A stretch of 64,000 nucleotides of DNA, taken from Anastatus disparis (taxonomy: Eukaryota; Arthropoda; Insecta; Hymenoptera; Eupelmidae). Positions 10,299-19,479 of this stretch are shown here, one piece after another. The stretch spans positions 432,501-496,500 of the forward strand of contig JAFFSR010000397.1 of the NCBI GenBank assembly GCA_017163975.1. The letters are read 5' to 3'. The number at the start of each line of letters is the position of its first letter. The first letter of the stretch is position 1. The notes below the pieces were generated by a model, which did no database searches, was not told the DNA's origin, and saw only the letters and a list, made by a program, of their open reading frames with translations. The position numbers were made by a program, and so were the translations under genes.

Positions 10299-13200
10299 TC
10301 ACCCCACCCTTCCCTGTTTCTTTCGGTGATTATTAATTTCTTTGTTGATGTGAGATAGTCTTAGTCTGTTCGCATGGACTATTTTACTACTGTTATTTAT
10401 TTTTATACGTACGTTAATTCCGTTAATTACTTCGAGGATTTTGTGCGGACCGGAATAATGATTTCCGAATTTACCAGGCTTCGGACCTGATAATAAAAAC
10501 ACATAGTCTCCGATTTTAAAATTACGCGGATTTATCTTTTTGTCGTAGTAAGCCTTTGATTTGTATTTCGACTGAATTAAATTTTCATACGCGAGTTTTC
10601 GAATACCATTAAGTCGCGTTACTAAGTAAACGATATAATTTTTGTATGTTGGTAGTAGGTCTCCTTCCCTAAGTGGATTACTTGAGGGTAATCGAGCTAG
10701 GCGACCGAACACTACTTGGAAGGGCGTATGCTTAGTACCTTCATGAATACTGGTGTTATAGTTAAAAGTAGCTAAGTCTATCCATTCATCCCATTCCTCA
10801 TCTACACTGGCATATTGTTTTAAATATTCTACAAGAGCATGATGGGATCTTTCTAATGAACCATTAGATTGAGGATGAAAAGCAGTAGTTTTCACTCTCT
10901 TTATTCCAAATTTCTTGGCTACTCTACCCATCAAGCTACTCAAGAAATTTCTACCTTGGTCAGTTAATATAATTTTTGGACTACCAAATATACATATGAA
11001 TCGTTTTATAAAAACGTCAGCGATAGTCGTCGATGAAGCATTTGGCAGTGGTATTGCTATGCAAAATTTGGATAACCCGTCTTGTATAGTCAAGATAAAT
11101 TGATTACTGTTTCTGGTAAGGTGTAACGGTCCAACAATATCCATAGATATTTTATAAAAGACTGAACCAGGTGTGTCCGTGATTATCATTGGCTGTTTAG
11201 TTTTCAGACGAACAAGCTTTTTGAGCTGACAATCCAGACATTGTTGGATTCGTCGCTGTAAGTCACCTTTTAAGCCATCCCAATAATATTTTTTTCTGAC
11301 CTTGTAAAAAGTTTTGGACACTCCTCTATGTCCACCTATAGGAGATTTGTGCAATTCATTGAACACTTCACCCCTTTTGTCTATGGGAACATAGATTAGT
11401 GTTCCTCTACAAACTAAGACTTTAATTTCAGTCTTTTCAAGGACAGTGTCTAAGATGTTTAAAACTTCGGCCCATTCTAAGTTTAAAATGGTATCGCTTT
11501 TTCCTAAATTTATTTTGTTTATTTCTAGCTTAATTAATAAATCGCGTAATATAACAAAGGTTATGTACAAGTGCATGTTCACCATTGTGAGTGATTCAGT
11601 TTCCTTTCCTTTTATACATAGAAGAAAGATTTTTTTATTTTTAAATTTTTTTAACTGATATACTTCTTGTAACTTAAATTCAGGTAAGTTAGTTATATTA
11701 TTATATTGAAAGAACCTCTTGGACATTTCATCGCAAGGTTGTCCGTCTTCAGAAACAAAACAGACGATATTATTGTCCCGATATTCTATAGATTCCCGAA
11801 TATTTATGAATCTCGATTTTTTTTCAGATTTGTTCGAGTCAGATTTCTGACTTTCATTTTCACTCAATGCTCCGTCATTATTCTGTGAAAGAGGTGCAAG
11901 TGTTGAATGATCAGGGACAATAATAACTGGTGAATCGTCGTCTGGCCTTTTTTCTTCTGGAAGCGTTAAGCTGTTCTCTTTGTTTTCAATATTTTCGTCA
12001 AATGATGGAATTTCTTTATTAGGCTGGTCACTTGCTTCTTTTTGACTATCTAAAAGCATCTTTTGTGCTCTAGACATTACAGCAACATTGACTTCTTCTA
12101 CCGGATTCCGCGAAAGTGCATCGGCATTAAGATTTAATCTACCCGGTTTGTAGATAATGTTGTAGTCATATTCTGAGAGTTTAAAGCGCCATTTTTGAAC
12201 TCTAGTATTCAAATCAGCAGATTTAAACCAAACAAGTGGTTGATGATCCGTGATAATGGTCACTTTTCTCCCATAAATATAGGATCTGAAGGTTTTGACG
12301 CTATCTATTACTGCTAAAGCCTCTTTTTCGTACACTTCGTAGTGTAATTCTGGGCCGCGGAGTACTCTAGAACAATATGCGATCGGATGATCATGTCCGA
12401 TCTCACCTTGTGATAAAACCCCTCCAATGGCATAGCCAGATGCGTCAGTAGTGATATTGTATGGTAAAGACAGATTCAGAAATGTAAGAACAGGAGCTTT
12501 ACAAAGAACTTCTTTGAGTTCTAAAAAAGCTTGATTCTCTTTTTCATTCCATTCGAAAGTTACGTCCTTCTGTAAAAGTTTAGTGAGAGGTTTAGCTATC
12601 TTTGAAAAATCTTTAATAAATCGACGATAGTAACCAGTTAACCCGAGAAATTGTCGTATATTTTTGACATTTTTGGGTCTAGGAAAATCTTTTACTGAAA
12701 CGATTTTCTTAGGGTCTGGTTGTATGCCTTCTTCACTTAAGACATGACCTAAGTAGATCACTTTTCTTTTAAGGAACTCACATTTGTCAGTTTGAAGCTT
12801 TAAGTTGGCTTTTTCCAGACGTCCCATAAGAGCCTCGAATTTTTCATTATGCTCCTTTAAGGAATTCGCATATATCACTATATCGTCTAGATATACGAAT
12901 AGTTTTACACCTTGTAACCCAGTTAAAATTCGGTCCATGAGCCTTTGAAACGTTGCAGGAACGTTTTTAAGGCCAAACGGCATCTTTTTGAACTCATAGT
13001 GACCAAAAGGTGTACTAAAAGCAGTTTTACTAGCATCGGATTCCAACATATTTATTTGATGAAACCCGGATGCTAAGTCTAGCACAGTATAGTACTTTGC
13101 CCCTCCTACCTGATCGTAAATTTCGGTAATATTTGGTAGGGGGTATGCGTCACTAATAGTTTTTTCATTTAATTGCCTATAATCGATGACTAATCGCCAT

Positions 13201-13472
13201 CTTGGATTGCCATGTGAATCGGCCTTTTTCGGGACGATCCATACAGGACTATTGTAAGGTGAGGTAGAATTCTCTATGATTCCTTTATTCAATAGTTCAT
13301 GTACCTGATGATTTATTTCGTCTTTTAAAGCATGTGGGAACTTATACTGTTTCACATTTATTGGTACATTATCGGTCGTATTAATCGCGTGATGTATTTT
13401 GTTAGGTCCAGGTAAGTCATCTTCAGGTAGATAAAATCTATCTCTGTATTTGAGTACTAGATTTTCTACATA
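10299..13472 (-). CDS. Gypsy-type pol: RT, RNase H, integrase
   Basis: The ~1,057-codon frame carries a complete set of replication enzymes. Reverse transcriptase: V-L-D-L-A-S-G with the first Asp near residue 133, F-G-L-K-N near 167, and the active-site Y-L-D-D at 195-198. RNase H: T-D-A-S-G-Y-A near 345 and the conserved I-I-T-D-H-Q-P-L downstream. Integrase: an H-H-C-C zinc site (G-G-H-R-G then C-L-D-C), then the D,D,E core seen in M-D-I-V-G-P-L, T-D-Q-G-R-N-F and N-G-S-L-E-R-S. An acidic, low-complexity linker lies between RNase H and integrase. The frame runs directly into the inserted element at 13,473; the frame arithmetic (606 + 2 bp) shows it continues the protease frame on the other side. 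The domain part itself has no stop codon. Confidence 0.92.
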   Translation of the reverse strand, partial: YVENLVLKYRDRFYLPEDDLPGPNKIHHAINTTDNVPINVKQYKFPHALKDEINHQVHELLNKGIIENSTSPYNSPVWIVPKKADSHGNPRWRLVIDYRQLNEKTISDAYPLPNITEIYDQVGGAKYYTVLDLASGFHQINMLESDASKTAFSTPFGHYEFKKMPFGLKNVPATFQRLMDRILTGLQGVKLFVYLDDIVIYANSLKEHNEKFEALMGRLEKANLKLQTDKCEFLKRKVIYLGHVLSEEGIQPDPKKIVSVKDFPRPKNVKNIRQFLGLTGYYRRFIKDFSKIAKPLTKLLQKDVTFEWNEKENQAFLELKEVLCKAPVLTFLNLSLPYNITTDASGYAIGGVLSQGEIGHDHPIAYCSRVLRGPELHYEVYEKEALAVIDSVKTFRSYIYGRKVTIITDHQPLVWFKSADLNTRVQKWRFKLSEYDYNIIYKPGRLNLNADALSRNPVEEVNVAVMSRAQKMLLDSQKEASDQPNKEIPSFDENIENKENSLTLPEEKRPDDDSPVIIVPDHSTLAPLSQNNDGALSENESQKSDSNKSEKKSRFINIRESIEYRDNNIVCFVSEDGQPCDEMSKRFFQYNNITNLPEFKLQEVYQLKKFKNKKIFLLCIKGKETESLTMVNMHLYITFVILRDLLIKLEINKINLGKSDTILNLEWAEVLNILDTVLEKTEIKVLVCRGTLIYVPIDKRGEVFNELHKSPIGGHRGVSKTFYKVRKKYYWDGLKGDLQRRIQQCLDCQLKKLVRLKTKQPMIITDTPGSVFYKISMDIVGPLHLTRNSNQFILTIQDGLSKFCIAIPLPNASSTTIADVFIKRFICIFGSPKIILTDQGRNFLSSLMGRVAKKFGIKRVKTTAFHPQSNGSLERSHHALVEYLKQYASVDEEWDEWIDLATFNYNTSIHEGTKHTPFQVVFGRLARLPSSNPLREGDLLPTYKNYIVYLVTRLNGIRKLAYENLIQSKYKSKAYYDKKINPRNFKIGDYVFLLSGPKPGKFGNHYSGPHKILEVINGINVRIKINNSSKIVHANRLRLSHINKEINNHRKKQGRVG

Positions 13473-14078
13473 CACTGAAAGACTTAGAGAGTTGTATTCA
13501 CTCCCTATCGGCGTAAATCCAACTCTCAGTAGGGGAGTAGAGGGGTAGGAGTTACATTAACGCTGCCTTGGAGAGTAGAAGATACTCCCCAACTTTTAAA
13601 GTATGATTTACTTGCGATTCGCGATGTAAACACAAGTATTTTAGTTTAGGAAATTATGCAAAATGTAAGTTTACGAGCGGAATTTGTATTTAATGTATTT
13701 ACAAAACTATATTGAGAAATAATTGTAAAAAGTAACCTACAAACAAGCAATATATTAATTGTTTATAGGTTGTTATTCCTAATATAAGCCCCTGAAATTA
13801 AAGGTTAGGATTTTTTAATCACGCAAAATTTTATGTAGTATAGTTTAATTAATAGTCTTAAATAAAGATTCTACTTGTAGTGTTACGTCATGTAAACTTT
13901 TCTAAGCTAAAATAATTGAGCTCACATCGTTGATTTCAAGTAAATCATACTTTAAAAGTTGGGGAGTATCTTCTACTCTCCAAGGCAGCGTTAATGTAAC
14001 TCCTACCCCTCTACTCCTCTATTGAGAGTTGGATTTACGCCGATAGGGAGTGAATACAACTCTCTAAGTCTTTCAGTG
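13473..14078. mobile_element. TA-flanked inverted-repeat element inserted in pol
   Basis: The 606 bp unit starts CACTGAAAGACTTAGAGAG and ends with the reverse complement; arms of about 155 bp match with few differences (13,473-13,627 against 13,924-14,078). It is flanked by TA at 13,471-13,472 and 14,079-14,080, the target duplication of Tc1/mariner-type elements. The interior has no open frame. One TA plus the element is 608 bp, so it also shifts the pol frame. Confidence 0.9.
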
Positions 14079-14080
14079 TA

Positions 14081-14776
14081 CTCTTTCTCTTCAGAGTCTA
14101 GATGATCTAGGCGTAAATATTCACGAATGTCTGTTTGTTGGATATTAAAAATTCGTTTTGTTTCATTTTGGATCGGTTCTGAATCCATAATCACTAAATT
14201 TTCAGTGAAATCGTTGTCTTCAGGAATATTCAGTTCTTCTGAAATTTCTCTTTTTGAAATAGAGTATGAATTTCTAAAGAATATCTCTTCAGTAGTAATA
14301 TCAAAATCAGATAAATCAGATTCAGAAGGTACATAAGAGATAGTCTCTGACCTGTAAAACGGTGCCATAGATAACGCATCTTCGTTGTTTGAAGTCTCTT
14401 CCGTTTTTCCTTCTGATCGTTCATCAGAGATATTTTTATACTCTTGACCGAATATTATAGGAAAATTCCTAGTTCCTATTTTCAAATTTAAAGATTCATA
14501 GTCGATTATAGCTCCTAAATCGTTTAAATAACTTGACCCAATAATTCCATCGGCTGGCATGGGAAAGTCGTTAGGAACGATATGGAATATAGTTTGCTGC
14601 CCTAGCAAGCCAATAATTATAGCTCCTAGGGTTGGCATTAATTCTGTATCAATTCCTTTTAATAACAATTTAATAGAGCTATCGATTTTATTTGTTCCTG
14701 ATAGTGACCTTTTTCTGATCAAATTTGTTTCGGAGCCAGTATCAATTAAAAATTTACTTAGAACTTTATTCGACTC
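14081..14776 (-). pseudogene. Second aspartic protease domain and linker of pol
   Basis: The frame starts just after the TAG at 14,777-14,779 and carries an active-site D-T-G-S-E-T-N-L-I about ten codons in, then a F-H-I-V-P-N-D-F-P-M-P-A-D-G-I-I-G flap-to-C-terminal region, followed by an acidic linker. The same pattern occurs in protease 1 immediately upstream, so this is a tandem duplicate rather than part of one protease. The frame then enters the inserted element at 14,078 and resumes at 13,472. Confidence 0.75.
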
Positions 14777-15256
14777 CTATTCGATAAGTGGTAAAGTCTG
14801 TTGTTTAGTTCTATATTCCACGCATACCAATTTAGGAGTTTCCGTTTCTATAGATAACTTGCTTTGGTAGAATGGTATAGTCGTGTTATACAATGCTAAA
14901 GCTTTTGTTTCGAAATTAATCTTAGCTTTTGCTTCTAAGAAAAATTCCGAATCTAAAATACCTTCAAATGGTATAGGAAACGTGGATGGGACTATTAAAA
15001 ATTCAATAGGATGTCCTAGTATACTCAATTGAACGGTTCCTAGCGTGATTACTGATTTGGCTCCTATTCCAATTAAATTATAAATATTTTCCCTTTTTAT
15101 AAATGACTGATCAGGTATAGAGTCAATTCTTAGCAAGTTTGCTTCTGATCCACTGTCTAACATGAACTGTAAGTAAGGACCGTTTCTTCGTATTTGAAAA
15201 GATACATACAGTATAGTTTCTCCAGGAAACCTCAGCTTTACGGTAATAACTCGCAA
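14777..15256 (-). CDS. First aspartic protease domain
   Basis: Retropepsin-like domain with active site L-D-S-G-S-E-A-N-L-L near residue 33 and a later F-P-I-P-F-E-G-I-L-D-S-E-F. It lies in the -1 frame relative to gag and overlaps the gag end by about 19 bp, so expression by -1 frameshifting is expected; the first codon of the called frame is TTG, not a true start. It ends in a single TAG, after which the same frame continues into protease 2. It would process the Gag-Pol polyprotein. Confidence 0.8.
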   Translation of the reverse strand: MRVITVKLRFPGETILYVSFQIRRNGPYLQFMLDSGSEANLLRIDSIPDQSFIKRENIYNLIGIGAKSVITLGTVQLSILGHPIEFLIVPSTFPIPFEGILDSEFFLEAKAKINFETKALALYNTTIPFYQSKLSIETETPKLVCVEYRTKQQTLPLIE

Positions 15257-16656
15257 AGGATGTTGTTGATTTGGTCCTGAGAGTGCGATGGGCTGTGTGT
15301 CCGGGGACTCGCACCCATATTCCGCGGACCCGTTTCGTTTTCCGACTGGTTCGCTTTATTTTGATTATACAACCTTTTATTACATACTGCAATATGGTGA
15401 CCCTTCTTTTTACAATAAGAGCATTCGATTGGTCTTGAAGATTGTTGACCATTTGTGCGGCAGTTCTTCGCTGAATGTCCTGATCTAGTGCAAATCTGGT
15501 ATACTGATTGAAATTTTGTCTCTTGCGTTTTTTTATTTGAGCAATCGGATGCTGTATGCCCGACCTTGTCGCACAATTGGCATATAGCCGAGTAGGCTTG
15601 ATTGCAATTTTTCGCTATATGGCCAATCTTATTGCAAATTTGGCATTTTGCGATAAGGCGACACTCGTTAGCGACATGACCCATTTTATCGCAAAGCTGA
15701 CATTCAGGAACTCCTTTAAATTTTTTAAAACATCGGTCTTCTGTATGACCGGTTCTTTTACAGAATGTACATTGGTCTGGAGTTTTCTTCTGAGTGCAAT
15801 CGGCTGATTCATGTGATTCCGTGTTGCATATTTGACAGAGGTTTATTTTTCTATGAGTAACTTTTTCTATTGCAGTAGTTCCCCTTAATCGATTTTTCGC
15901 TTCTAGGTGTTTCTCGATGTCAAGCGCTTCATAAATAACGTCCTCAATTTTTTCTTTGGTTACCCGTTGTTCTATTTCAGGTCTTAAACCTCGCTTGAAA
16001 CACTCTACAATGCTGCTTTCTAAACTAGCTTTAGCAGCATCAGATATTTCACCCTTTGCAGCTATTTCTTCCGCTTCAAGAATTTTACGACCTAGTTCAC
16101 GTATACGATTTGCAAACGCGATAACGGTTTCTTTATCTCGTTGATATTCGTTATCCAGTTCTCCTAAGAGCTGGTGCACGGATCTCGCTGGAGCATAGAT
16201 TTTCCTAATGAACGTTTGTAGTTCAGTAATGTCCTTAAACGTTTGTTCATTGATTGCATTGCGTGCTTCGCCTTGCAATCGTCCACGAACTAAACGTGTC
16301 AAATTTAATTCAGCAGAGGGATCTATCATTGCTTTGGCTTCGTTGCATCCTTGTAAGAACTGCACCAAAGGAATATTTTTTCCATCGAAGTAAGGTACTA
16401 CTTCGACTGCGTCCTTAATTGATACAAGCTGGTTATTAGCCAGAGTTGGCGGAGTTGTAGGTTCTGGTGTCATTGCCGCGATAATTTCGTCAGAATTTTC
16501 AGATTCCGGAATAGGATTAAGAGATAAACCACTAATAGTTTCTTCAAGTAAAGCTGTCACTTCAGCTCCCGATTCTGATGTAGCATTAGTGATAAATTGA
16601 AGCGTCGAATCTTCTGAATCATCAGAGGATGTAGTCGTTATTTCAATCTCGCTATT
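15238..16656 (-). CDS. Gag polyprotein with seven CCHC zinc knuckles, 5'-truncated
   Basis: The frame is open from 16,656, where a TAA codon and non-element sequence precede it, to 15,238. The N-terminal two thirds is a gypsy-type capsid region (Y-F-D-G-K-N-I-P then a helical, charged segment with Y-A-P-A-R-S-V-H-Q-L-L). Residues ~244-395 of the GTG-started frame hold seven C-x2-C-x4-H-x4-C type knuckles in a row; the sixth has Y in place of the first Cys. The first in-frame ATG is at about 16,473, so the native start may be lost. Gag would form the particle and bind RNA through the knuckles. Confidence 0.85.
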   Translation of the reverse strand, partial: NSEIEITTTSSDDSEDSTLQFITNATSESGAEVTALLEETISGLSLNPIPESENSDEIIAAMTPEPTTPPTLANNQLVSIKDAVEVVPYFDGKNIPLVQFLQGCNEAKAMIDPSAELNLTRLVRGRLQGEARNAINEQTFKDITELQTFIRKIYAPARSVHQLLGELDNEYQRDKETVIAFANRIRELGRKILEAEEIAAKGEISDAAKASLESSIVECFKRGLRPEIEQRVTKEKIEDVIYEALDIEKHLEAKNRLRGTTAIEKVTHRKINLCQICNTESHESADCTQKKTPDQCTFCKRTGHTEDRCFKKFKGVPECQLCDKMGHVANECRLIAKCQICNKIGHIAKNCNQAYSAICQLCDKVGHTASDCSNKKTQETKFQSVYQICTRSGHSAKNCRTNGQQSSRPIECSYCKKKGHHIAVCNKRLYNQNKANQSENETGPRNMGASPRTHSPSHSQDQINNILCELLP

Positions 16657-16812
16657 TTAAAGATACTAAAACTTAACAGATTTAAAAAATTCGAAAAAGA
16701 ATTTTCCTTATATTTTGCATTTGCTTCTCTTATCATAAAATTATTATTCGATATTTATAAATTAAAATATTAAAAGAAAATTGAAATTACATACAAATAC
16801 TAAAGTAAATAC

Positions 16813-17610
16813 CTATTTTGTGATAAGGTGATGACAAAATCCCCTTGTCTTCGATAAGACTACGAGCATATTTGATCATGTGATAAGAAGCATCAAAATA
16901 TAGTTTTATTTGAGTATAACTCCATGTGATTGGCAACATTGTAATAATTTTTATTTGATAATCTCTTGACGTTGATGGATCATGGAAAATTACTTTCAAG
17001 TTATTTAGTAATCCAATAGAATCATTGATAATATGCGGTGGTAAAGCAATTGCTGCACAAGAGTCATCCATTCTCAACTCATCTAAAATATCATCCAAAT
17101 CATTGTTAAGAGGCGGTCGGAACCAAATCGGTGACTTAGTTCGGTGCTTGTAATAAATGCTTATAATAATTTATTCATTTATTAATATGGTAAAAATATA
17201 GTCATTTCCTCTAGTCATGTATGTAAAGAATAATTTAAAATAGTTAAAGCCACAAAAATATACAAAATATTGTTATAAAGCGAAAAATGCCACTTAACAA
17301 TTGACACGACAGTTTTTTACATGCGGTATATGTCAAGTCAGTTTGATATTTGTAATAAATGCTTATAATAATTTATTTTTTTATTCATATGGTAACAATA
17401 TAGTCATTTCCTCTAGTCATGTATATAAAGAATAATTTGAAATGGTTTAAGCCATAAAAATATACAAAATATTATCGTAAAGCGAAAAATGCTGACTTGA
17501 TATATACGGAGGTCACCGATTTGGTTGTGACCGCCTCTTAATGCAATCATCACTAAATCTAGATACAGCCCCTACTGAAGATGGACTTTGTAAACTATCT
17601 ACTTCCGTTA
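16813..17610 (-). pseudogene. Conserved-family exon interrupted by a TTAA element
   Basis: A clean acceptor (TTCTTTGCAG) precedes 17,610 and a GT donor follows at 16,811-16,812, with the same phase as the paralogous exon at 5498. The coding sequence starts with T-E-V-D-S-L-Q-S-P and, after the inserted element at 17,110-17,537, continues D-L-D-D-I-L-D-E-L then D-D-S-C-A-A-I-A-L-P. Removing the insert leaves an open frame. The product is unknown; a likely upstream exon is at 18,760-19,002. Confidence 0.55.
17110..17537. mobile_element. TTAA-flanked inverted-repeat element with internal duplication
   Basis: The ends are GAGGCGGTCGGAACCAAATC and its near reverse complement, flanked by TTAA at 17,106-17,109 and 17,538-17,541. 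TTAA targeting points to piggyBac- or Kolobok-type transposases; the termini do not look like the CCC ends of piggyBac. The interior holds two diverged tandem copies of a ~200 bp unit starting 'tgtaataaatgcttataata'. Confidence 0.85.
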
Positions 17611-18226
17611 CTGCAAAGAATAGAATAGCACAGCAAGAATAAGTTTATATTAGAAACTTTACAGACAAGAAAATACTAAATAAGAAACATGCGAGAAAGA
17701 TATTATAAAAGCAAATTCAAAAAATTAAAATACATAATTCAATAAATGTCATTTAAATTTTAAACGCATCTTAAGTTTTACAGAACTAGAAAGCTACTAC
17801 AAAATAATGATTGTTGACAAACACAAAATGAAACTACAATAAGAGCTATTTATGTGATGCATCTTATAGGAAGAATTAAATGTTTTAAATACTAATACTC
17901 TGAATAAATATTTTTAATTTTGTGAGAATATTTAAAATTTAGATATTATAGTTGATATTTGCAATTAACGGTTACCTACATATTAAACTTTCAATAGGAT
18001 TTTTGTAAGTTACACTTCTTTGCTATTATAATATTCGTTATAAAATTAAGTAATTTTTTGTTCTAAAATAAAGTAATAACATGCAAAATTAACATAAAAC
18101 AGGAGCAACTATAACTTAAATATTAAACATTCAACAAAAGTTTTGTAAATAAGATTTTTTTGCAAATAATATTACATCTGGAATAAAATAATTGCATGCG
18201 AAATTTATATAAAAGATAATCTTTAA
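17611..18226. repeat. AT-rich intron-like stretch with ~150 bp direct repeat
   Basis: A unit with 'catgcaaaattaacataaaa', 'agcaactataac', 'attaaacattcaac' and 'aataatattac' occurs at about 18,060-18,215 and again at 18,600-18,755, on both sides of the element at 18,227. Weaker resemblance is seen near 17,960 and at 35,470. No gene is supported. Confidence 0.5.
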
Positions 18227-18558
18227 GGTAGTTGTCGACCCATTACATCATAAAAAAATAATTTATTATAAAATGCGTTGAAATTTGGTTTGTAACTTCA
18301 ATATAACTTTATAAATAAATAGTTAAATTTTTGGAACGATTAACGGTTTCATAATTATAATATAATATTTTAAATTTGTAATTTTAATGATATTTATTAT
18401 ATAAAATGAAAATTTCAGTTTTATATCTTACTTTTGAAACCGCTGGAGGTTATAAAATTTTAACTATTTATTTGTGAAATTATATTGAAGTTGTGAATTA
18501 AATTTTAAAGCATTTGTTAATAAACAGTTTTTTATGATGTAAGAAGTCGACAACTACC
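18227..18558. mobile_element. TTAA-flanked inverted-repeat element, 332 bp
   Basis: Starts GGTAGTTGTCGAC and ends GTCGACAACTACC, with TTAA at 18,223-18,226 and 18,559-18,562. Imperfect inverted arms extend for about 110 bp. Non-coding interior. Confidence 0.85.
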
Positions 18559-18759
18559 TTAAACGGAAATTGTGGGAATTAAACTTTACCATTTTTATTA
18601 CATCTAAAATAAATAGCATGAAAAATTTACATAAAACAGAAGCAACTATAACCTGGATATTAAACATTCAACATAAATTTTGTTAATAAGTTTTTTTTGC
18701 CAATAATATTATGCCTAGAATTAAATAATTGCATGCAAGATTTATAGAAAAGATATTAA

Positions 18760-19002
18760 TTAATTATGAAAAATAATTTTCATAAAATATTCAATAGATG
18801 AACACCAACATTGCAGGTCATTATAATCTTTATAAGCACGTTTTCTGCATGTCGAACATATTCTTTCATCTAATGTAACATTAATCAAAACTTTTTTAAT
18901 ATTTTCTGACACTTTCTGTAATGACTTAGTTTTCCGATGATTCTTCAATTTATAAGGATTACAACATTTATTATAACTCACTAATTTACTTGAAAATCCC
19001 AT
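18760..19002 (-). pseudogene. Possible 5' exon of the conserved-family gene
   Basis: The minus-strand frame from an ATG at 19,002 contains C-C-N-P-Y-K-L and, 40 residues later, C-S-T-C-R-K, a paired-cysteine layout that I associate with the N-terminus of the same protein family as the exons at 16.8-17.6 kb. It lies upstream of them on the same strand. The 3' splice donor is not obvious. Assignment rests on recall and position only. Confidence 0.4.
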
Positions 19003-19166
19003 TTTAATATTTAAATATTTTGTTATATTATATTTATTATAATTGATTGATAAAAATTAAACATCGATGTTATTGTTGTAAACTTGAGCATGAAAAACCA
19101 TAAAGTGACAAATTCTAAATACGAAATCAAACATAAGAGAATGGAAGCTCGGTCGAGACTGGGGAC

Positions 19167-19290
19167 TGGAGAATTGCTCCGAAACGATAAATTTAGTGTA
19201 TCGATATATGCTATCTTTGTTCAGCACATTGATTTTATATCTTCTGTCTCTGTGATACAGAGTTGTGCAATTTTCTAGAGCGACCCCCTT
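19167..19290. mobile_element. Short dispersed element, copy 1
   Basis: About 105 bp, from 'gataaatttagtgtatcgatat' to 'agttgtgcaatttt', is over 90% identical to 20,145-20,240. The outer ends are degenerate relative to copy 2. Confidence 0.6.
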
Positions 19291-19479
19291 GGGACATCGC
19301 GATCACGCACATACATACATGTAGTACGTTATACGGTTGGTGGTGCTATACATCTATACTACACAAGTAAGAGAATAATTTAAGTATCTCAAATCCTAAA
19401 GAAAAAACCTCTCTGATTGGTTAAACTCATTATTATCCTATAAAATACTTAAACGAAAAATGATTAGATTCGAATGTAT

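Larger units (their letters stand above)
8585..16656 (-). mobile_element. Ty3/gypsy-type element with envelope, 5'-truncated
   Basis: Read on the minus strand the order is gag (16,656-15,238), protease 1 (15,256-14,777), protease 2 (14,776-14,081), RT-RNase H-integrase (13,472-10,299) and an envelope-like gene (10,201-8,585). This is the layout of insect errantivirus-like gypsy elements. There is no 5' LTR: directly upstream of gag (16,660) lies sequence homologous to an intron of the conserved-family gene. The protease frame is -1 relative to gag, as is usual for this group. Lesions: an in-frame TAG between the proteases, a 606 bp insertion in pol, and an in-frame TAA in env. The copy is therefore not functional. 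Confidence 0.85.

Noticed and set aside
14777..14779. Programmed stop-codon readthrough
   Set aside because: The bases after the TAG (GAG TCG) do not match known readthrough contexts and no strong downstream structure was seen; left as a finding about the tandem domains only.
15123..15452. 109-codon minus frame overlapping gag and protease
   Set aside because: Third frame across the gag-protease junction with no family resemblance.
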